From Akebia trifoliata (Eukaryota; Streptophyta; Magnoliopsida; Ranunculales; Lardizabalaceae): a DNA stretch of 64,000 nt. The notes beneath the pieces were generated by a model. It did not search any database, was not told the DNA's origin, and saw only the letters and a list, made by a program, of their open reading frames with translations. How positions within the stretch are numbered: the first letter of the stretch is position 1; the number at the start of each line of letters is the position of its first letter. The stretch is taken from assembly GCA_017979445.1 (NCBI GenBank), contig JADQWC010000535.1:1-64000 (forward strand). Direction: 5' to 3'. This document shows, piece by piece, positions 22,506 through 32,911 of this stretch. A program made the translations under genes and the position numbers.

Positions 22506-22683
22506 CTAGACTCTTGGTAGTCCATTTCCATATCCATACGAGAGTTACTACATAACTCAAAGAAAGAAATAATCTTTTAAAACTATCCCAGGTGGCCATT
22601 GACACCCTTTTCTAAAAAAGAATGATTGCGACACCAAACCAAGTAGTAATGTGATCTTCATACTCAAAAGTCACATAACTACA

Positions 22684-23885
22684 AGTAGAGTGTTTTTCAC
22701 CATGATCCATATATTGGGATCTTTTAGTTGAGCATAAATTAGAAGATAATCTATTAAATCAAAGAGATTGTCTGTCAGAATGATGTCCAATCTAAATCAT
22801 TCAAGCAACACTGTTGGAACATTGAAGCAAAATACTTCCACAAATTCGATGGTTGGAGGTAAGATTTAGTGCTTATGACTTTATTTTCATTATTTTCTTA
22901 GATTAAGTTACAGGAGATAGGATTTATATAACTATTAAAAAGTGGAGATAAAGCCTCAATAATAGGAATAAGGACTTTAGCGTCACTTAAAAAATTAACA
23001 TTAAATCGACTGACCTCTTAAAAGCAGGGTTCTAATGTTGGTTATAATCTGACGTTATATCTCAGGAATAAGTCGATTTTTGATGTACTATCGTCAAATA
23101 TAAACTATAATATAATATAGTTATTTTTATTATTTAACATTGGTTTTATTGAAACCAACGTCTTATTTAGTATTGTTTTTATAATTTTTCTTTGGGGAGT
23201 GTACTGTATATAAATGATAGAAACAAAAACATTAAATCTGTAAAAACAGAAATAAAAATGTAAAAATAAATAGAAATGCACCATGATACCACTACCATTT
23301 GCACCATGCTACCACCACCGCCAACACTAACACCACAAAACACATGCACAAACATAATAGAAATAATGCATAAATAGAAACTAGCACCATGCTACCACGA
23401 CCAACACCAACACCACTTACCATAAATAGAAATGCACAAACAAAAATTAAAACATAAACAACAATAGAAAAAGAAATGCATAAATAGAAATCTATAAACT
23501 CAAATTTATATGTTGGTTTCAAAATATTGGTTTCTATGGCTATAAAAGATATGCATTATTTTCTAAGGTCTTAGCTAAGTCATATGTCCTTTATAAGTTC
23601 ACAAACTATGCGTATATGTTTGATAAAAACTCATAAAAAGTAAAGAAAAACTAATATATTTAAAGTAACAAGAACACACAAGAGATGCCGGATTTTTAAC
23701 GTGAAAAAACCCTTCAATGAGGAGTGAAAAAATTATAGGGCAAACCCAAAATAAATTACTATATCAAAATAGAGAGTACAAAGGGTTACCCAAACCCTAA
23801 CTTGAGTTTAATTGGAGAAAAAATTGAGGGTTACCTCATAAGGCTTTACACATGCCCAATACCAATATTACAACCCCTTGGAGTT
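22684..23885. other. Unassigned AT-rich DNA with fragments of repeat-like sequence
   Basis: No gene is seen. At about 23035-23165 short GACGTTATA-type motifs resemble the subterminal repeats at 27155-27480 and may be relics of the same DNA-transposon family. CCAC-rich stretches begin at about 23280. Confidence 0.4.
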
Positions 23886-24112
23886 CATCCCAACCAATCT
23901 TGTGCCAATTATACCACCACCACCATGCCATCATGACCTCCACCACGATCACGACTAATCACTACCATGACACCCACCCTACCACTACCAATCACCACCA
24001 CTACTACCATGCCACAATCACCAAGCACCACCATCACCACTATCATGCCACGACCTCCACCACCACTAACATACCTTTACTACCACCACAACCACTACTA
24101 CCATGCCAACAC
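23886..24112. repeat. Imperfect (ACC/CAC)n low-complexity tract
   Basis: Over 220 bp of degenerate CCA/CAC triplets. It yields Thr/His/Pro-rich frames on the plus strand that have no other coding evidence. Confidence 0.8.
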
Positions 24113-24331
24113 ACCTGGCAAATTTTGTACAAATTATACTTTATTTATTATAGACTTTCATTTTTCACCATTTTGTTTCTTTGCAACCTATTTTGCATTT
24201 ACAAATGTAAAATAAGAAGATCAAATAAATAAATATATAATAGAAAATATTGACCAACTAAGGGAAGAATATGAAATCAAAGATATAAAAACAAGTTTGA
24301 CTTTAAATACATAAGGAAGGATCTAAGTACA

Positions 24332-24450
24332 TTACCATTGAAAATTCTTTCTGCTAACCCAAAGTCAGCAACTTTTATTTTGCCAGTGTCCATGAGGAGG
24401 ATGTTCTACGGCTTTATATATGAAATTTCTTGATGTATTCTCTCTAGATC
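24332..24450 (-). pseudogene. Protein-kinase gene fragment
   Basis: The minus strand reads NILLMDTGKIKVADFGLAER followed by IF: the catalytic-loop end and the DFG magnesium-binding motif of a eukaryotic protein kinase. Just upstream the expected HRDIKPEN is degraded to ISYIKP, a TAG stop, then N, so the catalytic Asp is lost. The reading ends at AATG/GTAATG, which could be an old splice donor. The remaining kinase subdomains were not found nearby. The subfamily cannot be told from about 40 residues. Confidence 0.65.
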
Positions 24451-25531
24451 TCATCAATGTTTTTTTGATTATGTCTTCTTCTTATCACCATTGAACTGAA
24501 ATATGTATTATAAATCATTAGTACTTCAAACACGTGTACTAATCATTGATAGTTAAAATTAATAAAATTTATCATATATTACTTTGTTGAAGATCTTTTT
24601 TTTTTAATACTAGACATAATTGATGAAATAACCATCGAAGGGAAGAACAATATTACATTATTAAATCCTAACTAAGTTGAGATTATTTAAAAGAATATTT
24701 TAGGTTCTAACTTCAAATGATCCTTTATATCACTAAATTAATTCTACTAATCAATATGGATTATCTTCTTTATCAATATTAAGTTTACGTATCTTTTGCA
24801 ATTCACAAATAATAATCCTTAAATAAAAATAATAAGTTTGCTTCCATTCTTAATTTGAAAATAATAATCCTTAGTAGAAATAACAAGCATGTTTGGATCT
24901 TTACAACACGACAAAGGGATGGAGCTCAAATCAACCTATTTATATTAAACAAACATAATGCATGACTTTTGATGTAAAAGGAAAGAAATATCTTACATTA
25001 TCGAAGAATGCAATCATACATATCTCATACTTTTTTACATGCACCAAGAAAAGTAGAGGAAAGGTGAAATGAAAAGAAAATTAAAACATCGTAATATTAT
25101 TCGATTCCAAAGAGAGACGATCCTACGTTTTTCACACATATGGCACGCTTGATCTTGAGTTTAATGTAAATGGACCCAAAGATTTTAAGGGTTTGTCAAT
25201 TTTTTACACGTTGCCTATGAAGCTCTGAGTTCCACGTAATTGGGATCCAAAATATTAAAATATTTAATTGGCCTATCTTGGGATAAGTAAAGTCCATGGT
25301 CAAACACTCAAACCATTTTTTTCAAATGCTTTGAATGAAGTACGCTGTAAACCTATTAACTTTTGTTTGGTGAATGTACCAAAGATAGGTTCGATCCCAT
25401 GCATCGCAAGAACACTAAATTGATCCTATGCAACTCAAGTGTACAAACATCGAGTCAGGATATTTTGGGGGTTTGATCCAATGCGACTCAAGTAGACAAG
25501 TTTTGAATATTTTGGAGGTTTTATCCTATAT
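24451..25531. other. Unassigned AT-rich DNA, no gene seen
   Basis: No open frame with a domain and no structural RNA was recognised. A phrase on gene-free text at 25385-25515 (GATCC-ATGC...CTCAAGT) occurs two to three times as a diverged direct repeat. Confidence 0.4.
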
Positions 25532-25540
25532 ATCTTAGAT

Positions 25541-25918
25541 GGGTAACGTTCAATGGCAAACTTTTTAGCAAACTTTTTGGCAAAACATTTTTCAAAACTT
25601 GAGTTAGAAGTTTTGGAATGGGCTGATTTTTGGTGAGGATGATCTCTACGGTGAGGAGATCATCCTCACCAAAAATCAGCTCATTCCAAAACTTCTAGCC
25701 CTAGTTTACAAGTTGAAAACTCGTGGATCGTCCATTTTTTGTAAATCATTTTTGATGGGGTTAGAAATTTTGGAATGGGCTGATTTTTGGTGATGATGAT
25801 TTCCTCACCGTAGAGATCATCCTCACCAAAAATCAGCCCATTCCAAAACTTCTAACTCAAGTTTTGAAAAATGTTTTGTCAAAAAATTTGCTAAAAAGTT
25901 TGCCATTGAACGTGACCC
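25541..25918. mobile_element. Mutator-type MITE, 378 bp, 9-bp target duplication
   Basis: The ends GGGTAACGTTCAATGG and GGGTCACGTTCAATGG (reverse-complemented right end) start inverted repeats that extend about 80 bp inward. The exact 9-mer ATCTTAGAT flanks both sides (25532-25540 and 25919-25927). A 9-bp duplication with long inverted repeats is the signature of Mutator-like elements. Inside, two adjacent hairpins of about 90-100 bp (about 25610-25700 and 25755-25855) are copies of one module. It has no coding capacity. The whole insert can fold into one nested cruciform-like structure. Confidence 0.85.
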
Positions 25919-25927
25919 ATCTTAGAT

Positions 25928-26814
25928 ATACTAAGCTATATATTTAGATATGCAAATATAAAAATAAAAATAGCACGTAAATGAAAGTACAATGTGAAGA
26001 TAAAAAATAAAAAATTACCATATTCCATATTGGTATGGTTGGAAAGAAACGATAAGAACTCACAAGTATTTATGATTCTACCAAAATTCCAAAAGTATCA
26101 TCCCATATGTCACACTTTTTTTATCTGCACAGTTTTCAACAAATCAACTTGATTGATGATTTCTGATTAATGGTATAACAAATAGTAAAATTTCAAATCC
26201 TTGATCCAAAATTACTGATAATCAAACGGATAGGAATTACTTGTCAGTTGTTGTTTTTTTAATTTGTAGGCCAGAAAGATGCTCTAATTTATACCAAAAA
26301 TTTGGGGAGATTCAATGATTCTGAGTCTCATTAGAATTACTTTGAAACAAAGCAGCCCATAAGATGAACCAGACCCCAATAAATAAAATAGAACTCTCAA
26401 CATGATCAGTAAGTCCAAAGTCCCAAACCGATTAAATCCATCATCCTTGGATAAAAAGATTAAGAAAATAACAATATTTTAAAGTAAAATAAAAAAACAC
26501 ATATTCACATTTGGTCACATTCAACATAAATATAGTGTAACAGAATGCAAATTTATTTATTAGAAAATAACTCAAAAAAAAAAAAAATCTCAACCAACCT
26601 GTTAAAGATCCCTAATCATTGTAACAGTTGTTCATCAATCTCTTTTAATTAATTTCTTAAAACAAAGTCAGAGAAAGGCAAAGAAAGTTAGGATTTCTAT
26701 TTAGTGTCTTAGCATATTATATTATCAAACACCTAACATAGGCAAAGGGACTATCTTGCGACGCCCTAATAACAACAAATATATAGTATCACACTCAAAT
26801 TATCGCTACTTTAA
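25928..26814. other. Unassigned AT-rich DNA, no gene seen
   Basis: No gene, array or transposon end could be supported in this stretch. Confidence 0.4.
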
Positions 26815-27110
26815 GAGGTAGAGAGATCGTACTTGCAACGAGTGTTCGAGCTAGATGTAGCATCACCCATAGATCTAAGTCAATCGAGTTCAAGTTCGAG
26901 AGAGGAAGCCAAGAATAGGAGAGATAAAAGGGTGAATGAGAAAGACTCAGAGAAATTAATGGAAGGGAGAATGAGTGGATCAAAAGAGTTGGAAAAGACG
27001 AGAGAGAGATGAGTTATGTGGAGTGGGTTTTGAGACAGACCGAGATGGAGAATGAGAGAGATTGAGAGTTTGAGAGAGTAGAGCTTGAGAGTAGCTAGAG
27101 TTGAGAACAT
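26815..27110. repeat. GAGA-rich low-complexity tract
   Basis: Purine-rich DNA (GAGAGA, GAGTTTGAGAG) that yields Leu/Ser-rich minus-strand frames with no domain. It may be the 5' leader of a lost gene, since GAGA/CTCT-rich leaders are common in plants, but there is no direct support. Confidence 0.5.
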
Positions 27111-27154
27111 AAAATGAAAGTGATAGAATGAGATACAAAACCCTAATTTTTTAA

Positions 27155-27480
27155 AAAATTTATAACGTTGGCTTTACTAAAACTACTGTTATAAACTTTT
27201 ATACCATCGATTTTAGTCACACTAATGTTATAATATGACCAAAAAATATTACGAATATGCTACCATTTATATAATGTCAGTTTTACTAAAAATCAACGTT
27301 ATAATTAAAAACCAAAATATCGAAAATGTCATCATTGGTATAACGTCAATTTTTAGTAAAGTCGACGATATGATTAAAATAAAAAAATATAGATCAAAAT
27401 TCACCTCCATATAACTGTGAATTTTTATTAATCCGACGTTATATTGAATGTATAACGTCAAATTTTCTAATAATCGAAGT
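27155..27480. repeat. Clustered subterminal-type repeats (TAACGTCAATTTT and inverses)
   Basis: Seven or so diverged copies of a motif like TATAACGT(T/C)GGTTTTACTAA, several in inverted orientation (for example about 27285-27305 and 27340-27370), occur in 330 bp. Dense inverted motif clusters like this mark the ends of CACTA-type transposons. The Copia element begins at 27493, so it may have landed in or beside such an element. No transposase was seen. Confidence 0.4.
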
Positions 27481-27492
27481 TATATTGGAATT

Positions 27493-27631
27493 TGTTGAAT
27501 TACTTTTATTTTATAAGTTTTACAAATCTTTTGTCATTTTTAGTCTTTTCACTTATTAAACGATATAGTCACTTTAAAGCCTAATTAGGGCTTAGTAATA
27601 AAACACATTTTACTATTTTCTTATTTTCAAC
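27493..27631 (+). mobile_element. Copia 5' LTR, 139 bp
   Basis: TGTTGAATTAC...TTTTCAAC, the same length as the right LTR and about 85-90% identical by eye (shared AGTCTTTTCACTTATTA and AAAGCCTAATTA). Very short for a plant LTR. Confidence 0.85.
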
Positions 27632-27644
27632 TTGGTATGAGAGC
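27632..27644 (+). promoter_or_regulatory. Copia primer-binding site
   Basis: TTGGTATGAGAGC differs by one base from the initiator tRNA-Met site TGGTATCAGAGC and abuts the 5' LTR. Confidence 0.8.
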
Positions 27645-27929
27645 TTACCTCCATCTCCTCTCCTTTCTTCTTGCTATAACCCCATCGCACAACCTCTCTC
27701 ATAAATCTACCTCACAACCTCTCGGTCCAATGTAAATCATCACCCCTATGAGGGTTGTCTTACTCCACCCCTACTTGCAACATTCGATAGGGTCATTAAA
27801 ACTCATAGAAACTTTACGGTAACAACATGGTTGCTGTTCTTAGGCCAACTAATGGCTCTAGAGGCTTGTGGCAACAAGTTCTAGATCGTTTTGGAACTCA
27901 TGATCATCTCAGGGCTGCTGTTTGCACTA

Positions 27930-28510
27930 TTTGGAACCCACAAACACAACAGGTTGTTGTTTGGAGCCCACGACCATAGTAAGTGTATCGTCTAAGGTCT
28001 ACGATCACCACAGGTTGGTGTTTGGAATCATCAACCACATCAGGGTCATTGTCTGAGGCTTGCAATCACTACAACGACCACAACAAGGCCATCATTTGAG
28101 GCCTGCGATCACTACAACGACCACAACAAGGCCATCATCTAAGGCTTGTGATCACTGCAGGAAATCTGTTTGGAACCTGCGATCATAGCAGGTGCCTTGT
28201 TTGAAAGTTGCGACTATAGCATGGCCATTGTCTGAGGCTTGCGATTAGCACATAGGCTATTTGGAGGCTCGTCTAAGGCCTGCGATCAGCACAGAGGTTA
28301 TTTGGAGACTCTTCGAAGGCCTACAATCAACACATAGGTTGTTTGGAGACTCTTTTGAGGCCTGTGATCAGCACAGAGGCTATTTGGAGGCTCGTCTAAA
28401 GCCTATGATCAACATAGAGGCTATTTGGAGAGCCGCTATCAACACAGAAGCTGTTTGGATCTTTTTGGAGGGCTGCAATCAACATAAGAATTGTTTAGAG
28501 CTTGTACTCA
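27930..28510 (+). repeat. Degenerate tandem repeats in the Copia leader, about 45-50-bp period
   Basis: Ten or more diverged units of the form GGCCTGCGATCA-CACAGAGG-CTATTTGGAG fill the leader before gag. The left units use a CATCGTCTGAGG variant, and the right ones carry GGCTATTTGGAGGCTCG. Units in 28240-28440 are the most alike, suggesting the latest expansion there. Open frames across it (28261-28608) reflect the repeat. Confidence 0.8.
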
Positions 28511-28630
28511 TAGTAAGGGTGCTGGTTGAAGGTTACACTAGCTATTTGGGGTCTGTGATCATTTTGTCCTTGAGAGCCATCCCTTCGTCTTCTTTGAACT
28601 CTTTTTAAACCAAAGTACATAAACTCTTTA

Positions 28631-29470
28631 ATGGCTTCTGAGATGTCCTCTTCCTCGATTACCGGTAATAGTAATGGTTCGAGTGGTCTTCCTTCTCACT
28701 CAACTGACTTTCTAAGAATACAAATTACCACCATAAAATTAGATGTTCAAAATTATCTTCTTTGGGCACGATGGTTGAAATGTTCATTGGTGGAAAAAGA
28801 AAGATTGGTTACCTCAAGGGAGTAGACAAATAGTTCTTACTCCCACTTGTTTACTAATGATTCTATGGTCCGTTCTTGGCTGGTTATATTTATGCAACCA
28901 CACATTGTGGCTGGGTTTATGTTCTCCTAGACAACAAAACATATATAGGACTCTACAAAGAACATTTACTCGTAACGTCAAAACAATGTCTGGATTTTTA
29001 ACCTTGAGAATGAGATTTCCTATCTTTTGCAAGGCGATTATTCAGTTACCACCTATATATCACAACTACGTGTTCAGTGGAAAGAGTTGACCTTTTATTC
29101 TTTGTTCTACGCTTGGACGGATCCTCTTGATGAGACATTATATGAGTCGATTCTTAATAAGAGTCAAGTTTTTCAGTTTTTAACCAATTTACGAGAGGAA
29201 TTTGAGTATGCGAGAGTTCATTTATTAGGTATGGATCCCTTTTCATCCCTACATACTATGTATTCTTATGTCTTGGCTGATGAAAGTTGTTGCGTAACTG
29301 TCCTCCCTCATTTTTCAAGAAACTACTTTACTATGCTTGCTCGCCTACCTTCTCTATAGCCTCCTTGTGGGTCTTTGCCTACCCATCAATGACATAAGTG
29401 TGATCATTGTGAAAAGTTGAGTCACGTGAAGGCTCCTTGTTATGCACTTCATGGCCATCTTAATCAATAA
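28631..29470 (+). pseudogene. Copia gag, broken
   Basis: It starts MASEMSSSSITGNSNGSSGL and has KLDVQNYLLWARWLKCSL, the conserved N-terminal Copia Gag block. A stop at about 28826 and shifts follow. Capsid-like sequence continues at 29027-29359 (TDPLDETLYESILNKSQVFQ, MYSYVLADE). The zinc knuckle near 29398-29450 is damaged (KCDHCEKLSHVKAPC). Gag would form the particle. Confidence 0.75.
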
Positions 29471-29614
29471 TGACAGCAATCTCAATGATCTTCAGCTCAT
29501 GTAGTCTTTCAATCGATTACTGATTCAATACCTCCTTTAGTTACAACATCTTTATCGGATTCGATATCTTTATCTTAGGCTGAACTTGACAAGTTCAGGA
29601 AATTCTTCAATTAG

Positions 29615-30245
29615 ATGGAGACTTCATCTCAGTCGGTCTCTATTTTTGCTCACTCAGGTACTTTTGCATATGCACACAATGTTTCCACCACTTCATCACC
29701 ACAGATAATTTATTTTGATGCCTCCGATACCATGACTGGTATGTCCTCCTTATTCAAAACCTATAGTGTTTGTTCTGATCATTGCAATGTTTGCCTAGCT
29801 AATGGTTATTTGTCTTATATAGCTAGTCAAGGTCATTTTCCTGTTACATCTTCTTTATCTTTAACTAATACATTACATGTCCCTCAACTTACTACTAATC
29901 TTATATCTGTTAGTAGCATTATCAAAAATTTGAATTATAGTGTAATTTTTTATCCCTTTCATTGTGTTTTTTAGGATCTACAGTCGAAGAGGACGATTGG
30001 CACTAGACTTGAAGTGAATGGCCTGTATCTTTTGGACATACCCGATTTACCTAGCACCCATTCCACTTCTTAGCTCAGTAGTAGTAGTTAGTTTAATAAG
30101 GCTTTTATAATGCGTTGGCACTTACACTTAGGCTATATTTATTTTGGATATTTGAAGCACATGTTCCCTGCTTTATTTAATAATAACAATTTGCTTGATT
30201 TTTCTTGTGAAACTTGTCAATTAGTTAAATATGCGTGTTTATCTT
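29615..30245 (+). pseudogene. Copia protease and GAG-pre-integrase segment, broken
   Basis: The protease active-site region reads FDASDTMTG where intact Copia has a DSGAT-H-MTG form, so the catalytic DSG is lost. It continues LHVPQLTTNLISVSS, the usual helix after the flap. At 30000-30240 GLYLLDIPD and the WHLHLG...CETCQL block mark the pre-integrase zinc region. Confidence 0.75.
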
Positions 30246-30870
30246 AGTATGAATATTATTGTACTTGCTACGTTTGACCTAATCCATTCTGATGTGTGGG
30301 GTCCTTCTCCTATCACACCAACTATTTTATCTTGTTCATTGATGATCATAGTTGTACCACTTGGATCTATCTTATGAAACACAAGAGTGAAGTTTATGAG
30401 ATCTTTAAGCAATTTTTTATTATGGTTCATACCCAATTTGGTTGTATCGTCAAGACCTTCCGTTTTGATCATGGTACTAAATATACCTACAATGAGATCT
30501 TGAAACTTTTTTAGAATTTGACATTGATCATCAAATGTCCAATGTTAAGATCCCTCGGTAGAATGGTCAATCATAACGAAAAAATCGTCATATTCTAGAG
30601 TTAGCCTGTGCACACTTTATTGGCATGAACGTGCCTCAATCCTATTGGGCCGATGTAGTTCTTACTGCTGTTTACTTTATTAATCGGATCCCTTCCCAGG
30701 TGTTTCAGTTTGCCACCCTATTTCAGCTTTATACAGATCGTCCCTTATTTCCACTTCCTCCGTGTGTATTTGGGTGCGTTTACTTTGTTCAAATTCTTGA
30801 CCAAACTCACACTAAACTTGACCCTAAAGTCGTAAAATGTATATTTTTGGATTATTCATCTACTTAGAAA
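30246..30870 (+). pseudogene. Copia integrase core, broken
   Basis: Readable blocks are YFILFIDDHSCTTWIYLMKH (with the first catalytic Asp), FRFDHGTKYTYNEILKLF (second Asp region), and MNVPQSYWADVVLTAVYFIN with RIPSQV (30625-30700), the end of the core. Several stops separate them. The segment around the catalytic Glu (about 30540-30600) is degraded. Confidence 0.8.
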
Positions 30871-31319
30871 GGATACCATATTATCATCTTCCTTCTTGAT
30901 GGTGTTTCATTTCTCGGGATGTTTCTTTTTTTAAGCATACCCCATACTACAATGGGTTCATTAGCATTCAATCTAAGTGATTTCCTTTAGATTTTCCTAA
31001 TGATCCCTTCCTTTCTTTATTTCCTTTTCACATACATGTTCCTCACTCTCCATCCCTTATCAGTTTATCACCTCCTCCACTGCAGGTTTTCTCTCGATGT
31101 CCATGCAATACTACCATCACTCCTATGCTAGACTAGCTAGCCTCCAACTCCGTCTCCTTCTGTCCCTTGTGATGATCATATCCTATTGCCACTCATAAAT
31201 GTAAGCGCACTTGTATTTATCCCATTTCTAATTATATATTTGATTTTACCCTCTCACCCTCCTATGGGAGTTTTTTTACTTTTATTTCCGTTGTTTCTCT
31301 TCCTACTACTATTGCAGAT

Positions 31320-32760
31320 GCTATTACCCATCTTGAGTGGTGAGCAGATATGATTGATGAGTTGAATACTCTTGAAAAGACTCAGGCTTGGGAATTTGTT
31401 CCTCTTCTACCTGGAAAGAAGGCTGTAGGATGTCGTTGGATTTTCACCCTTAAGCATAATCCTAATGGTTCTATTGCTTGTTATAAGGCCTATCTAATGA
31501 CCAAGGGTTATGCTCAAACTTATGGGATTAATTATTAGGAAACATTTGCTCCAGTTGCCAAGATGAAGACCATTTATGTTTTCTTTTCTGTTGCCGCTAT
31601 CAGATGTTAAGAATGCATTTCTCAATGGTGATATTTAGAAAGAAGTCTATATGGTCCAACCTCCTGAATTTTTCATATCTGCTTCTCCTGCACATGTCTG
31701 TCATCTTTACAGTTCTATTTATGGACTAAAGTAGTCTCCTCGCTTATGATCTGAACGTTTTACTAAGGCTATGCATTAGTTTGGTGTTCATCAGAGTTCT
31801 ATTGATCAAACATTTTTCTTACATCACTTCTAAGGCAAAATTATCGCTCTGATTGTTTATGTGAATGATATTGTTCTTACTAGGTAAAAACTTACTTAGG
31901 ACGTCAATTTGAGATTAAGGACCTTGGACATCTTCGCTGTTTTTTGGGTATTGAGGTTTTATGATTTCATTCCGATATGTTTATTTCTCAACGTAAGTAT
32001 ATTATTGATTTACTCAGTGACTTAGGTCAGTTTGGTTTTCGTCTCGTTTATACTCCTATTGAGCAAAATCACAGGTTGGTTGATTCTGAGGGGGAGTGTT
32101 TGGAGGATATTGGTCAGTATCAGCATCTTGTAGGAAAATTGATCTACTTGTATATGACTCGTCCTGACATTGCCTATGCTGTTAGTGTCGTAAGTTAGTT
32201 TATGCCCTTGCCTCGAATATCTCCTCTTAATGTTGTTTATTATATTCTTAGATATCTTAAGGGATGTCCTAGTCGAGGTATCTTGTTCAGTAATCATGGT
32301 CATCTTTGCATTGAGGCATGGACAAATGCAGATTATGCTAGTTCAGTGACTGATAGACAGTCAACTTTTGGGTATTGTACTAAGGTTGGTGGCAACTTGG
32401 TAACTTGGCACAGTAAGAAGTAGGATGTGGTTTCTCGGTCCTATGTTGAATCAGAGTACCGAGTTATGGCACTTGGAGTGTGTGAGTTGTTGTGGCTCAA
32501 GACCTTACTAGTTGATTTGTGTCTTCTAGTAACAACCCTTTTTTCAATATATTGTGATAATAAGTTAGCTATTAATATAGCGGCAAATCCAATTTAGCAT
32601 GATAGAACGAAACATATTGAAGTTGATCGACATTTCATTAGAAAGAAGATTGTTTCTGGGCAGATTTATACTCCCTTTGTTTCTACATCTCAGCAACTTG
32701 TTGATATTCTTACTAAAGGTATCTTATCCGAATTGGGCGTTGCCGACATTCAAACACCAA
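31320..32760 (+). pseudogene. Copia reverse transcriptase and RNase H, broken
   Basis: RT begins MIDELNTLEKTQAWEFVPLL and KAVGCRWIFTLKHNPNGS (31350-31450), then ETFAPVAKM (about 31540). The palm motif near 31853-31880 is VYVNDIVLT, with the first catalytic Asp of YVDD replaced by Asn. The thumb follows at 31977-32198 (KYIIDLLSDLGQFG, GKLIYLYMTRPDIAYAVSVV). RNase H follows with EAWTNADYASSVTDRQSTFG (32310-32370) and the C-terminal DRHFIRKKI part near 32625. Multiple in-frame stops. Confidence 0.85.
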
Positions 32761-32772
32761 CTTGAGAGAGAG

Positions 32773-32911
32773 TGTTGAATAACTCTTATTTGATTAGTTT
32801 TACCAATCTTTTATCTTTTTTAGTCTTTTCACTTATTACACCATGCAATCACCTTAAAGCCTAATTAAGGCTTAGTGATAAAATACTTTTTACTATTATC
32901 TTTTTTTCAAC
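32773..32911 (+). mobile_element. Copia 3' LTR, 139 bp
   Basis: TGTTGAATAACTC...TTTTTCAAC, preceded by the purine run GAGAGAGAG (32764-32772) that would act as polypurine tract. Confidence 0.85.

Larger units (their letters stand above)
19508..22683 (+). mobile_element. Solo Tat-type LTR, split by a Harbinger-like insertion
   Basis: The start TGCAGACACTTTAATTTGCA resembles the start of the Tat LTR at 36811. The long middle rich in CCTAAGCCCA phrases, the TATA box at 20620 and the segment TTAACACCTTCTCTA (about 21363) match the E1 LTR read on its own strand. The match resumes after the insertion at 22506 (ACGAGAGT, GGTGGCCATTGACACCC, GCGACACC) and fades near 22683. No primer site follows and no internal region is present, so it is a solo LTR or LTR fragment of about 2.07 kb without the insert. 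No coding capacity was recognised. Confidence 0.7.
27493..32911 (+). mobile_element. Ty1/Copia retrotransposon, heavily mutated, both LTRs present
   Basis: Two 139-bp LTRs (27493-27631 and 32773-32911), a primer site like TGGTATCAGAGC and Copia gene order (gag, protease, integrase, RT, RNase H) on the plus strand define a 5.4-kb element. Every domain is readable in pieces, but more than a dozen stops and shifts interrupt pol, and the RT active site is YVND in place of YVDD. It has an unusually long leader (about 990 bp) with degenerate tandem repeats. Target duplication could not be recognised, in keeping with old age. Confidence 0.9.

Noticed and set aside
23852..24232. His/Thr-rich frames of 82-126 codons
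   Set aside because: Low-complexity ACC/CAC tract; no start context or domain.
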